From contig NZ_LR027603.1 in NCBI RefSeq assembly GCF_900605495.1, forward strand, positions 1,427,997 to 1,491,996: 64,000 nt of DNA, read 5' to 3'. Positions 25,796 through 33,908 of this stretch are shown piece by piece. How positions within the stretch are numbered: position 1 is the first letter of the stretch; every line of letters starts with the position of its first letter. The position numbers and the translations under genes were made by a program. This DNA comes from Bacilliculturomica massiliensis (lineage in GTDB: Bacteria; Bacillota; Clostridia; Peptostreptococcales; Anaerovoracaceae). The notes under the pieces are model-generated. The model worked only from the letters and a program-made list of their open reading frames with translations. It had not been told where the DNA came from and searched no databases.

Positions 25796-26728
25796 ATGGC
25801 AGTTACCTTGTGGCATCTAAAGCTATTTACAGCAGTGGCCGAGTCCGGCAGCATGAGCGCGGCGGCGGCGCGGTACATGATCCGCCAGCCCTCTGTGAGC
25901 CAAAAGATCGGCGAGTTGGAGACCCATTACGGCGTCCTGCTCTTTGAGCGGTTCGGGAACCGGCTGCAGATCACGGAGTCGGGAAAGCGTCTTCTCCCCC
26001 TGGCCAGAGACCTGACCAGCCGGTTCGATTTTCTGGACGAATTTATGTCCGCCGAACGCGGACGGCGGCGTCTGCGCGTGGGCGGAACGATCACCGTGGG
26101 AAGCGCGGTCTTTCCCCGGCTGCTTCAGACGTATCGGGAAGAAAATCCGGATGTGGAACTCTTCGCCAGCGTCAGCAATACGTCCGCAGTCTGTGAAAAA
26201 CTGCTCAACAATGAACTGGACGCCGCTCTTGTAGAGGGCCGGGTGACCCATCCCGACCTGATCAGCACGCCGAAAATAAACGACTCTCTGGTCCTGGCCT
26301 GCGGGCGCGCCCATCCGTTTTACAGCAGCCCGGCGGTGAGGATCGGCCAGCTGGACCAGATGGAGTTCGTCATGCGCGAACCGGGAAGCGGCACCCGGGA
26401 GCTCTTCGAACAGTATGTGAACCGACACGGAGTCAAGATCCGCACTCTTCTGGAATACAATAACCCCGACGCCATGCGCAAGGCTCTCTTCGCAAACAGC
26501 TGTCTGGCGGTGATCTCCGTACTCCTGCTGGAAGAAGACGCCATGCGCGGCGACGTCCGGCTGTTCCAAAACAGCCGGCGGGAGTGGAACCGCACTCTGA
26601 ATCTGGTCCGCCACAAAAATAAGCATATCGGCCGGCCCCTGAGCCGATTCTTCGAACTGCTGGACCGGGATGCGAAAAGTTTTGAAACTCACGAATCGAT
26701 CCCTATGGGACTGCTGCTGGACGAATGA
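25796..26728 (+). CDS. LysR-family transcriptional regulator
   Basis: The 310-residue protein has the LysR helix-turn-helix (LKLFTAVAESGSMSAAAARYMIRQPSVSQ split across residues 7-35) and a periplasmic-binding-type effector domain (TITVGSAVFPRLLQTYREENP; FVMREPGSGTRELFEQYV, typical of CysB/YeiE-like branches). It is divergent from the reductase pair and probably controls it, perhaps sensing a sulfur compound. I chose the ATG at 25796, which gives the usual LysR N-terminus; an ATG at 25766 would add ten residues and lies in the palindrome. Confidence 0.88.
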   Translation: MAVTLWHLKLFTAVAESGSMSAAAARYMIRQPSVSQKIGELETHYGVLLFERFGNRLQITESGKRLLPLARDLTSRFDFLDEFMSAERGRRRLRVGGTITVGSAVFPRLLQTYREENPDVELFASVSNTSAVCEKLLNNELDAALVEGRVTHPDLISTPKINDSLVLACGRAHPFYSSPAVRIGQLDQMEFVMREPGSGTRELFEQYVNRHGVKIRTLLEYNNPDAMRKALFANSCLAVISVLLLEEDAMRGDVRLFQNSRREWNRTLNLVRHKNKHIGRPLSRFFELLDRDAKSFETHESIPMGLLLDE

Positions 26729-26785
26729 CCCCTTTCCTCCCAGAGACCGGATCCCCCGCAGGGGAAATGATATCCGCAGAGTTAA

Positions 26786-26830
26786 AAAAAGAGAGCGTCT
26801 GCCTGCTTTGCAGGCAGACGCTCTCTTTTT
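26786..26830. terminator. Strong bidirectional terminator
   Basis: GAGAGCGTCTGCCTGC at 26791-26806 pairs perfectly with the mirror arm at 26810-26825. An A run precedes it and TTTTT follows. It separates the converging lysR and VOC genes. Confidence 0.95.
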
Positions 26831-27151
26831 CTATTTCTCTTCATACAGTTCCAGGATGGCATCGTCCTTGATAACGAAAGCCAGTCTGGCCGTCTCAGAA
26901 GCCGCGGCAGGTCCAAAGATCACCTGATCCGCATCTTCCATGTACTTTTCCAGATCGTCCACCCTGTACGCCACGTGGGGATTCTTGTGGAGTATCTCCG
27001 GGAAAGGAGTGCCTTCCTCAAATTTCAGATACTCGATCTTATAATCGTAATCGTCCGGATCGCTCATCCACAGCTTCATGTCCTCGTTGTAGACCATCCC
27101 CGGCTTCTTGGTGGTGATTGGAATACCGATATGCATATATTGAGCCGCCAT
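26831..27151 (-). CDS. VOC/glyoxalase-like small protein
   Basis: The 106-residue protein begins AQYMHIGIPITTKKPGMVY and has the beta-alpha-beta pattern of one vicinal-oxygen-chelate half (HVAYRVDDLEKYMEDADQVIFGP compressed, ending in AFVIKDDAILELYEE). Candidate metal ligands are His7 and the late Glu residues. Members are lyases, isomerases or binding proteins, often on sugar-derived ketoaldehydes. It is the last gene of the LsrF-DhaK-DhaL operon, which suggests a role on that pathway's intermediate. AAAGGACGG precedes the ATG. Confidence 0.72.
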   Translation of the reverse strand: MAAQYMHIGIPITTKKPGMVYNEDMKLWMSDPDDYDYKIEYLKFEEGTPFPEILHKNPHVAYRVDDLEKYMEDADQVIFGPAAASETARLAFVIKDDAILELYEEK

Positions 27152-27214
27152 TATGTACCGTCCTTTCTATTACGCCCCAAAGCCCGCCCTCGGAGGGCGC
27201 GGCGGGCCCCGGAG

Positions 27215-28090
27215 CTATTTCATATCACAGTAGAATTCATAGGCCTGCCGGTCGGTAAATCCCTCGTGGACCACCTTTCCTACAGCCCGGGCCATCATCT
27301 TCGGATTTTCCGCCTGGAAGATGTTTCTGCCCATGTCCACGCCCCTGGCTCCCTCGCTGACAGCGCGGTAAGCCATGTTCAGCGCCTCGTCCTCCGGTAC
27401 CTTCTTGCCTCCGGCGATGACGATGGGGACGGGGCAGGCCGCCGCTACCTTTTCAAAGTCCTCGCAGTAATAGCTCTTTACCACGTGAGCGCCCATCTCC
27501 GCCAAAATGCGGGTGGCCAGAAGGAAAAACTTCGTGTCTCTTGCCATCTGTTTGCCCACGGCCACAACACCCAGGGTGGGGATACCGAACCGGGTGCCCG
27601 CGTCGATGGTACGGCACAGATTTTCCAGCGAGGCCGACTCTCCCTCAGAACCGATGAATGTCTGTACCGCCATACAGCAGGCGTTCATCATCACCGCGTT
27701 CTGGACGTCGGCGGACAGGCCGCTGCCCACCGTCATGTCCTCCTTTGCCACGGAGGCGTCGTACGTCACGCGCATGCAGACCGCCTTGTCCATCTGGGGC
27801 GGAATGCAGCTGCGCAGCGCCCCCCGCATGGCCATGAGGACGTCCACCTCCTCGATCAGCGGCGGGATGGCCAGATCCAGCCGTTCCAGCCCGGCCGTGG
27901 AACCCATGATATATCCGTGATCAAAGGCCAGCATCACAGTATTTCCCGATCTGGGACTGAACATCCGCGATAACCGGTTCTTCATGCCCCAGTCGCAGTG
28001 ATCCAGTCCTTTTACATAAAATCCTTCCTGCTTCGGCAGGACGTCAAGGTGATAATCCTTGGAGGCCTTGAATCCTTCGTTGTCCGCCAT
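27215..28090 (-). CDS. LsrF-like class I aldolase/thiolase
   Basis: The 291-residue protein matches what I know of LsrF over its whole length: LDHCDWGMKNRLSRMFSPRS, NTVMLAFDHGYIMGSTAGLER, CPVPIVIAGGKKVPE and GVDMGRNIFQAENP. The Schiff-base lysine sits in VVKSYYCEDFEKV near residue 201. LsrF transfers an acetyl group from 3-hydroxy-2,4-pentanedione-5-phosphate to CoA in autoinducer-2 breakdown, giving DHAP and acetyl-CoA. Related enzymes are fructose-bisphosphate or other ketose aldolases. The lack of lsrACDB, lsrK and lsrG leaves the true substrate open. Confidence 0.85.
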   Translation of the reverse strand: MADNEGFKASKDYHLDVLPKQEGFYVKGLDHCDWGMKNRLSRMFSPRSGNTVMLAFDHGYIMGSTAGLERLDLAIPPLIEEVDVLMAMRGALRSCIPPQMDKAVCMRVTYDASVAKEDMTVGSGLSADVQNAVMMNACCMAVQTFIGSEGESASLENLCRTIDAGTRFGIPTLGVVAVGKQMARDTKFFLLATRILAEMGAHVVKSYYCEDFEKVAAACPVPIVIAGGKKVPEDEALNMAYRAVSEGARGVDMGRNIFQAENPKMMARAVGKVVHEGFTDRQAYEFYCDMK

Positions 28091-28133
28091 CTGTCTTTCT
28101 CCTTCCGATTCTGTATTTTGCGGTGGTCCGCTC

Positions 28134-29132
28134 TTATTTCTTCATGTAAGGCGTTCTGCAGGGCGCGTTGTAATATCCCAGCAGCTCGTCGTCCATTCTG
28201 GCCAGGAACATCTGGAACCCGGCCTGTTCCTGAACGGTCAGAAGTTCGCCCACCTCGTTGGCCACGATCTCGATCTTTTTCTCAGCCAGATGTTTTACGC
28301 ACTTTCTGTAGATGATCAGCAGCTCCATGAGGGTGGTGGCGCCGCTGCCGTTGAGGATCAACATGACCCTCTCCCCTTCCCTGATGCCGATGTCGGCCAG
28401 CAGCGCGTCCAGCATCAATACCGCAGTGTCGTCGGCGCTGGCCAGAGGCCGGGCTCCGCCGCCGCCCTCTCCATGCTGGCCCATGCCTACCTCCATGTCG
28501 TTCTCGCCCACCTCGGAAAGGGCTCCGCCCGTGGCGGGATGGGTAGCGCCCCGAACAGCCACCGCCAGCGTGGCCATATTTTCTGCAAAGCGGCTGGCTA
28601 TCTCATAGACTTCGTCCAGATTTTTTCCGGCTCTGGCCGCGGCTGCCGCTATCTTATATGTAGGAATACATCCCACCAGACCCCTTCTGTCGTCCGAGTT
28701 TTCCCTGGGCGCGTTGGATACGTCCTCCTGTGTGACCAGCTTTTTCACATTCATTCCCAGCTTTTTCACCTGCTTCATGGTCAGGTTGGCCGTCAGCATA
28801 TCTCCGGCATGGTTCAGCACTACGAAGAGCACGCCGTGGCCCTTGTCCGCCATCTTCAGCGCTTCCACGCAGGCCTGAGGACCGGGAGCGGCAAATACGT
28901 CGCCTACCACGGAAATATCCACCATGCCTTCTCCCACAAAACCGCTGATGGCCGGTTCGTGTCCGCTTCCGCCCAGAGTCACGATGGTAACGCGGTCCGC
29001 GTCCGCCAGCGCCTTGCTGACTACCAGATTATTCTCCCTGAGTTCGATCAGATCGCTGTTGGCCAGCGCCAGGCCTTCCAGAAGTTCTGACGTGAGATCT
29101 GCCGGATCGTTGATAAACTTCTTCATTTTCAT
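28134..29132 (-). CDS. dhaK: Dihydroxyacetone kinase subunit DhaK-like protein
   Basis: The 332-residue protein carries the DhaK substrate-binding signature LGGSGHEPAISGFVGEGMVD and GDVFAAPGPQACVEAL near the N-terminus, and MGQHGEGGGG around residue 225 where DhaK has its active-site histidine. The C-terminal strand has LNGSGATTLMELLI. DhaK binds the ketose substrate by a hemiaminal to histidine. The glycine-rich GEGGGG segment differs from the usual GEPG motif, which hints at a different ketose or a DhaK paralogue. DhaL follows in the operon, but no PTS subunit DhaM is present. Confidence 0.86.
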   Translation of the reverse strand: MKMKKFINDPADLTSELLEGLALANSDLIELRENNLVVSKALADADRVTIVTLGGSGHEPAISGFVGEGMVDISVVGDVFAAPGPQACVEALKMADKGHGVLFVVLNHAGDMLTANLTMKQVKKLGMNVKKLVTQEDVSNAPRENSDDRRGLVGCIPTYKIAAAAARAGKNLDEVYEIASRFAENMATLAVAVRGATHPATGGALSEVGENDMEVGMGQHGEGGGGARPLASADDTAVLMLDALLADIGIREGERVMLILNGSGATTLMELLIIYRKCVKHLAEKKIEIVANEVGELLTVQEQAGFQMFLARMDDELLGYYNAPCRTPYMKK

Positions 29133-29206
29133 GACAAATTCCTCTCTTTCTGCTGCACGCTTCCCCTGTGAACAGGAAATAATCTTACGCTCGTTTTCTT
29201 TTGGTC

Positions 29207-29821
29207 CTAAACTTCTGAGAGTCCCAGGAAGAAATACTTCATAGAGACCGCTCCCGCGTCCGGAGTCCCGATGGTCTTTTCCTTATAGCTTTTCGCTCTT
29301 CCAAACTTGGATACAAAAGCCTCGCTGGCCTTCGCACCCTGTTCCGCCGCCTCAGCCGCCGCCGCGAACAGCTCGCTTTCGCTTCCCTCTGTCCGCTGCA
29401 TGGCCTCCACCGCCGGGATCAACGTGTCCATCATAGTCTTGTCTCCCACCCGGGCAGTAGAAATATCGTACATCTCCTCAAGGGCTGCCGCAAACATCTT
29501 TTTAACGTCGTCCGCTCCCAGTTCCGCCGTCTCCTCCTCGATGCCCAGAGCCAGACCGCCGATAAAGGTGCCCCACAGCGGGCCCGCCGATCCGCCGTTC
29601 ACGCCCATGATGGCCGCGCCCAGATCGTCCAGCAGCGCGTAGAGATCGTCGCCTTCCTCGTACTCTTCCAGGCTCCCCTTTATCTCTCCGGCAATTTTTC
29701 CGATGGTGATGCCGTGGTCGCCGTCGCCGAACAGGGAATCGATCTCAGTCAGCTCGTCCTTCGCCTCTTCCATCCTCTCCGCAGCCGACAGCAGTCTCTC
29801 TTTGAATTCGCTACCAGTCAT
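29207..29821 (-). CDS. dhaL: Dihydroxyacetone kinase ADP/ATP-binding subunit DhaL
   Basis: The 204-residue all-helical subunit shows the Mg-nucleotide aspartates in SLFGDGDHGITIGK near residue 32, GGSAGPLWGTFIGG near residue 78, GDKTMMDTLIPAVEA near residue 125 and the C-terminal GTPDAGAVSMKYF. It phosphorylates the sugar bound to DhaK. In PTS-type systems ADP stays bound and DhaM recharges it. Without DhaM here, either a distant DhaM or direct ATP use must be assumed. GGAGGCGAT precedes its ATG. First gene of the operon. Confidence 0.92.
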   Translation of the reverse strand: MTGSEFKERLLSAAERMEEAKDELTEIDSLFGDGDHGITIGKIAGEIKGSLEEYEEGDDLYALLDDLGAAIMGVNGGSAGPLWGTFIGGLALGIEEETAELGADDVKKMFAAALEEMYDISTARVGDKTMMDTLIPAVEAMQRTEGSESELFAAAAEAAEQGAKASEAFVSKFGRAKSYKEKTIGTPDAGAVSMKYFFLGLSEV

Positions 29822-29893
29822 AATTATCGCCTCCGCCCGTATGATTCGCAGCCTCTGCCCGCCATGGGCATTCCCGCTGCGTTTTTCAAGTAG

Positions 29894-29922
29894 ATAGTAA
29901 CATCTGTAATTAACGCAGTCAA
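29894..29922 (-). promoter_or_regulatory. Promoter of the dhaL-dhaK-lsrF-VOC operon
   Basis: Reading leftwards, TTGACT (29922-29917), a 17-bp spacer and TACTAT (29899-29894) lie about 73 bp before the dhaL ATG. A SorC-family site would be expected nearby but I cannot assign one. Confidence 0.7.
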
Positions 29923-30040
29923 TATTTTTCCGAATATTTCTTATTTATTTTTTGAGATCCATTGCTGCGCCCTGCCGTTTCTTGCTTAATTTCAAGCCAT
30001 TCAGAGATATTCAGGTATTAATTCTTATTTCAGACATAAA

Positions 30041-30078
30041 AAAATCGCCGAATACGGCATATATCATTCGGCGATTTT
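30041..30078. terminator. Terminator between the SorC gene and the dha operon
   Basis: AAAATCGCCGAAT at 30041-30053 pairs with ATTCGGCGATTTT at 30066-30078, with T runs on both strands. It insulates the dha operon from its regulator gene. Confidence 0.88.
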
Positions 30079-30128
30079 AGTTACATATGTAACTTTTCAT
30101 CTATTCTATTTACCTCTATGCCGCCCTG

Positions 30129-31257
30129 TCAGCGCTGCGGGAATTCCTCCTTCAGCAGCTCGGCGGCCAGCGTCTCGTTCAATATCAGATCGGTGATCAG
30201 GCCTGTAGCCAGCGCCCCTGCCGCAGCCACGGCTTTGACGCCGCCGGCGCAGAGCGCCGTCACGCTTACCCCGGTCCCCTCCACGAGCTTGTTCCGGTCT
30301 TGCGTGCCAGGAGTCCGGTAGGGAAGAAGGCCCCTGATCCTTATCCAGAGAGGGATGTGTATAAGTGACGGACGCTGCCGCAGCCACGGCTTTGACGCCG
30401 CCGGCGCAGAGCGCCGTCACGCTGCCCGCCGACGCCAGGTCTTCCCTGGAAATACGAAGGATCCGGTCGCTGTCTTCCGGGATAAAGCGCCCTTCCCGAT
30501 CATAAAAGTAAGACAGCATGTGTCCGGCGGCCTTCCGCTCCGACAGCCTGGAACCAAAACGCAGCGCCGTGGCCATATCAGGCGACGAAGGATAGTTGGA
30601 TATATTGATCAGGGCCACGTCCAGACGCCGCCACAGCTGCCTGATCTGGCAGTAGGAATCCGTGTTCTCGTAGATCTTCTTCTCCGCCTCCGACTCCGCG
30701 ATGGCCGGGCCGTAGATGTAGACGGGAGAGAGACCGGTCCTGCCTGAGAGGATGCGGACCAGCTCGTTTGGATGATAGCTGCGGTACGAAGCCGCCGCGT
30801 TGCCGATCAGAGGGCAGATCACACCGGAGAGACCTCTCTCCCCGCCGCTCTCACTCTGCTGCTCCCTGCCTTCCAGATGATCCGCGACGCGTCCGATCAG
30901 CGATCCCCATCCGATCCCCAGACAGCCCGAACCGTTCATTTTCTCCTCCACCAGCTTCCAGGCGGCGGCCACCACGCTCTTGTCCGTCCTGTCCTCGTCG
31001 CTTTCCATGGGAACCACCCGCGCGCACCGCAGACCGTACTTTTCTCTCAGCTGTTCTTCCATGATCTGATGAAAGCTGGTTGCTTCCGTAATGCGGATCG
31101 TGACGATCCCCAGCTCTCTGGCCTCTGCCAGAAGTTTGCTCACCATGGGACGGGAAATGGCAAAATACTTTGCAATATCCGCCTGGGTCTTATTCTCTTC
31201 ATAATACATCCGGCTCGCCCGTACGAGCCTCTTCAACTTTTCTTCGTTACGCCACAT
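30129..31257 (-). pseudogene. SorC-family sugar-binding regulator, reading frame broken by a 157-bp insert
   Basis: The protein starts with a SorC/DeoR helix-turn-helix (KTQADIAKYFAISRPMVSKLL) and continues into the sugar-phosphate-binding domain (GCLGIGWGSLIGRV; RILRISREDLASAG). This is the family of LsrR. Near the C-terminus the frame breaks. A 49-bp segment at 30375-30423 recurs at 30218-30266 with 108 unrelated bases between. Past the insert, the original frame resumes as ALATGLITDLILNETLAAELL and stops at 30129, a normal SorC end. The insert is probably an assembly artefact, so the real gene is likely intact. The ATG at 31257 gives the canonical N-terminus (MWRNEEKLKRL); earlier in-frame ATGs back to 31356 exist. 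Confidence 0.82.
30218..30423. repeat. 49-bp direct repeat flanking an adapter-like 108-bp insert
   Basis: Identical copies lie at 30218-30266 and 30375-30423. The spacer contains, at 30353-30371, a 19-bp stretch that matches the Tn5 mosaic end (as I recall it) at 16 of 19 positions. The rest of the spacer translates as TLTPVPSTSLFRS, a string I associate with library-adapter artefacts in metagenomic proteins. Confidence 0.8.
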
Positions 31258-31419
31258 ACTCTCACGACCGCCGTTATTGCAACTGGCCTTCCTCTCCATG
31301 TCTATATCTACGTCTGTCCGTACTTCAGCCCGCAGCTTCATACGGTTGAATTTCATCTGCTTATACTCATTATTAGTTTAACAATTACGACGCAAAATAG
31401 CAAAGTTTTTTTACATATA

Positions 31420-31442
31420 TGGCAGGGCGAAAGGCCCTGCCA
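31420..31442. terminator. Hairpin downstream of the B3/B4 gene
   Basis: TGGCAGGGC at 31420-31428 pairs with GCCCTGCCA at 31434-31442 around a GAAAG loop. Reading leftwards no T run follows, so it may act as a 3'-end structure. Confidence 0.45.
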
Positions 31443-31475
31443 TGTGTCAAAGGTCAGATTAAAAAGAGCCTGGGG

Positions 31476-32195
31476 TTAAAGCTCCGTCTCCGGATTTTCT
31501 CTGTTCAGTCGGCGCAGTTCCAGCCTTCCGCCCAGCCAGCGCTCTGTCTTGCGGGCCAGTTCCTCCAGCGCCGCCTGCACGTCGGCGGAACGGGTTGGAT
31601 CCACGGATTCGATGATCAGAAACGCATTGCGCGTATCTTCCGTCAGCATGGTGCGCTGACCGTCCCGCCAGTTCCAGCAGCGGCAGACGGCCCCCTCCTC
31701 ATCCAGATAGCAGATCTCGCCGGGCAGCGTGTTGTCGTTTTCCTCATCTCCCAGCGCCAGAAACAGATCGCCGCCCTTTTCGGTCCGCGTCAGTCTCAGA
31801 TCGCCCCGGAAGGCGTCCAGATCTTCCCCGCCGCAGGGCAGGCCGAATTGAAGGGAGACTCCGTTATAAATGTCCACCAGGGGGTTGATCCTTCCCACCG
31901 GGTTTCCTTTTTCCGCCCGCTTTAAGAGGGCCTCGATGGAACAGCGCACGCCCTTCTTCGTCTTAAACTTACGGTAAGCGTCCCGCCAGACGGCCACTGC
32001 CCGGTTTTCGCTGAATACTTCTTCCGTCAGAAATCTCTTCGCTAAAAGGTTGCTCTCCGCCAGATACCGGTCGATCTCCGGCCGCACAGAAGCGGCGGCT
32101 TCCTCTCTGTTGTCGACGCCTTTTGCCAAGACCACCGCGATCTCCGCATCCGGAAAAAGTTCCCAGAATGGCTCCTCAATTATAAATTTACTCAT
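31476..32195 (-). CDS. B3/B4 tRNA-binding domain protein
   Basis: The 239-residue protein has the B3/B4 fold found in the phenylalanyl-tRNA synthetase beta subunit: VWRDAYRKFKTKKGVRCSIEAL, GNPVGRINPLVDIYNGVSL, and CRCWNWRDGQRTMLTEDTRN. Stand-alone versions may edit mischarged tRNA or bind tRNA or amino acids; function is not established. Its ATG overlaps the end of miaB by 8 bp, so the two are translated together, both touching tRNA biology. Confidence 0.86.
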   Translation of the reverse strand: MSKFIIEEPFWELFPDAEIAVVLAKGVDNREEAAASVRPEIDRYLAESNLLAKRFLTEEVFSENRAVAVWRDAYRKFKTKKGVRCSIEALLKRAEKGNPVGRINPLVDIYNGVSLQFGLPCGGEDLDAFRGDLRLTRTEKGGDLFLALGDEENDNTLPGEICYLDEEGAVCRCWNWRDGQRTMLTEDTRNAFLIIESVDPTRSADVQAALEELARKTERWLGGRLELRRLNRENPETEL

Positions 32196-33618
32196 GCTCG
32201 CCCTCCTTACCCGGCGCCGGACCGCTCTTGCTCCCTTTCTGCGGACAGGGGGACGGACGCCCTGCCACCTCGCCCCACAGGCTGAATGTTTTGCCCTCCG
32301 TGATCCTGACGTCCACGATCTGTCCGGTCAGTTCCCGGGGGCCGCTGAAGTTCACCGTCTTGTTCGCATCGTTTCTGCCGCCCAGGGTCCTGGGATCCGT
32401 CTTGCTGGGACCCTCCACCAGCACCTTTTCGATCCTGCCCTCGCACGCCTTATTCTTCACGGCCTGAATGCCGTGGATCACATCTACCAGCCGATTGAAC
32501 CGCTGGTGTTTGACTTCCTCCGGCACCTGATCGCCGTACTTTTCCGCGGGGGTCCCTTTGCGCACGGAATAGAGGAATGTAAAGGCGGAATCATACTCCA
32601 CTTTTCTGGCCAGATCCAGCGTGTCTTCAAACTGCGCCTCCGTCTCTCCCGGAAAGCCGACGATGATGTCCGTGGTAAGCGCGATGTCCGGCACGGCGTC
32701 TTTCAGCCTGCTCACCAGCTCCAGATACTGTTCTCTGGTATATCTGCGGTTCATTCTCCGCAGCACTTCGGTGCTTCCCGACTGTACGGGCAGATGGATG
32801 TGACGGCACAGCTTTTCGCAGTCTGCAAAGGCCCCGATGAGCCTGTCCGACAGATCCTTGGGGTGCGACGTCATAAAGCGGATCCTCTCAATGCCCTCGA
32901 TCTCGTTGAGCAGATAGAGCAGCCCCGCAAAATCCGGTCCCTTCTCATCCGCGGCGCAGTAGCCGCCCTCATAGCGGCTGACGCCGTAAGAATTCACATT
33001 CTGGCCCAGCAGCGTGATCTCTTTCACCCCGGACCGGGCCAGCCTTTTTGCCTCTTCTACGATCTCCTCCGGTCTGCGGCTCCGCTCTCTGCCCCGGGTG
33101 TAGGGCACGATGCAGTAGGTGCAGAAGTTGTTGCAGCCGTACATGATATTGACAAATGCTTTGAAGTCGTACAGATGTTTGGCCGGCAGCCCTTCGACGA
33201 TGGCCCCTCCATCCTCCCAGATCTCCACGATCTTGCGCCGCTCCTGTACTACGTTCTGAAACAGCTGGGGGAACTGATGGATATTGTGCGTCCCAAAGAC
33301 CAGATCCACCCATGGATACTTGGCCTTCAGCGTGTCGATGACGTGCTGCTGCTGCATCATGCAGCCGCATACCGCCACCACCATATCCGACCTCTCTTCC
33401 CTGTATTTCTTCAGCTGTCCCAGGATCCCGAAAAAGCGCTTGTCGGCGTTCTCCCGAACGCTGCAGGTGTTGAGGATGACTACGTCCGCCTCCGCCTTGT
33501 CCCCGCAGGGGCCATATCCAAGATCCGTGAGCATTCCCGCCAGCGTTTCCGAATCCCGTTCGTTCATCTGACAGCCGAATGTCTGTATATAAAATTTACC
33601 CTGTGTCGTCGATTCCAT
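32188..33618 (-). CDS. miaB: tRNA-2-methylthio-N6-dimethylallyladenosine synthase
   Basis: MiaB is a radical-SAM enzyme that methylthiolates i6A37 in tRNAs reading UNN codons. The 476-residue product has the UPF0004 domain with three cluster cysteines (TFGCQMNERDSE, NTCSVRENADKR, VAVCGCMMQQ), the radical-SAM motif GCNNFCTYC near residue 163 followed by VPYTRGRERSR, and a C-terminal TRAM domain (TVNFSGPRELTGQIVDVRI). Length and order are standard. It is the first gene of a two-gene unit with the B3/B4 protein. Confidence 0.95.
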   Translation of the reverse strand: MESTTQGKFYIQTFGCQMNERDSETLAGMLTDLGYGPCGDKAEADVVILNTCSVRENADKRFFGILGQLKKYREERSDMVVAVCGCMMQQQHVIDTLKAKYPWVDLVFGTHNIHQFPQLFQNVVQERRKIVEIWEDGGAIVEGLPAKHLYDFKAFVNIMYGCNNFCTYCIVPYTRGRERSRRPEEIVEEAKRLARSGVKEITLLGQNVNSYGVSRYEGGYCAADEKGPDFAGLLYLLNEIEGIERIRFMTSHPKDLSDRLIGAFADCEKLCRHIHLPVQSGSTEVLRRMNRRYTREQYLELVSRLKDAVPDIALTTDIIVGFPGETEAQFEDTLDLARKVEYDSAFTFLYSVRKGTPAEKYGDQVPEEVKHQRFNRLVDVIHGIQAVKNKACEGRIEKVLVEGPSKTDPRTLGGRNDANKTVNFSGPRELTGQIVDVRITEGKTFSLWGEVAGRPSPCPQKGSKSGPAPGKEGEHE

Positions 33619-33743
33619 ATTCGTTTCCTACTCCTTATCCAGTCTTCACGATCCCTATCAGAATATCATTAACGGCAGTTTTTTTCAACAGGAAACCGCC
33701 CGCGCCGGCAGGTGCGGAGACGAAACGCTCCTTTTTCTCAAAC

Positions 33744-33795
33744 AAAAAGTCTGCCCGCAGAGACGGCTCCCCGCCGTCTTCTGCTAAAGCAGACT
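33744..33795 (-). terminator. Two-tier terminator downstream of gpsA
   Basis: Reading leftwards, AGTCTGC (33795-33789) pairs with GCAGACT (33754-33748). Inside it GCAG/CTGC and AGACGGC/GCCGTCT also pair, and TTTTTG follows. The rest of the 290-bp gap 33619-33908 shows no gene. Confidence 0.75.
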
Positions 33796-33908
33796 CTTTC
33801 CATATCCTTTCGTCGTTTCCGTGATCCGCTGCGGCAGTCTCTGCTGTTTCAGAGTCCCTGGGACATCTTCGGGACGGCAGATCTGCCGCCGGCCGGAAGG
33901 CGCCGGGA

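Noticed and set aside
30218-30423. Target-site duplication of a transposon in the SorC gene
   Set aside because: The 49-bp repeat is far longer than a Tn5-type 9-bp duplication, the insert has only one mosaic-end-like sequence and encodes no transposase. A library artefact explains it better.
32050-33672. Long plus-strand open frames opposite miaB and the B3/B4 gene (540 codons), and similar shadows opposite glyA, rnr, der and the PrpR-type gene
   Set aside because: The minus-strand genes show full catalytic motifs; the opposite frames translate to His/Arg/Gln-rich sequence without domains.
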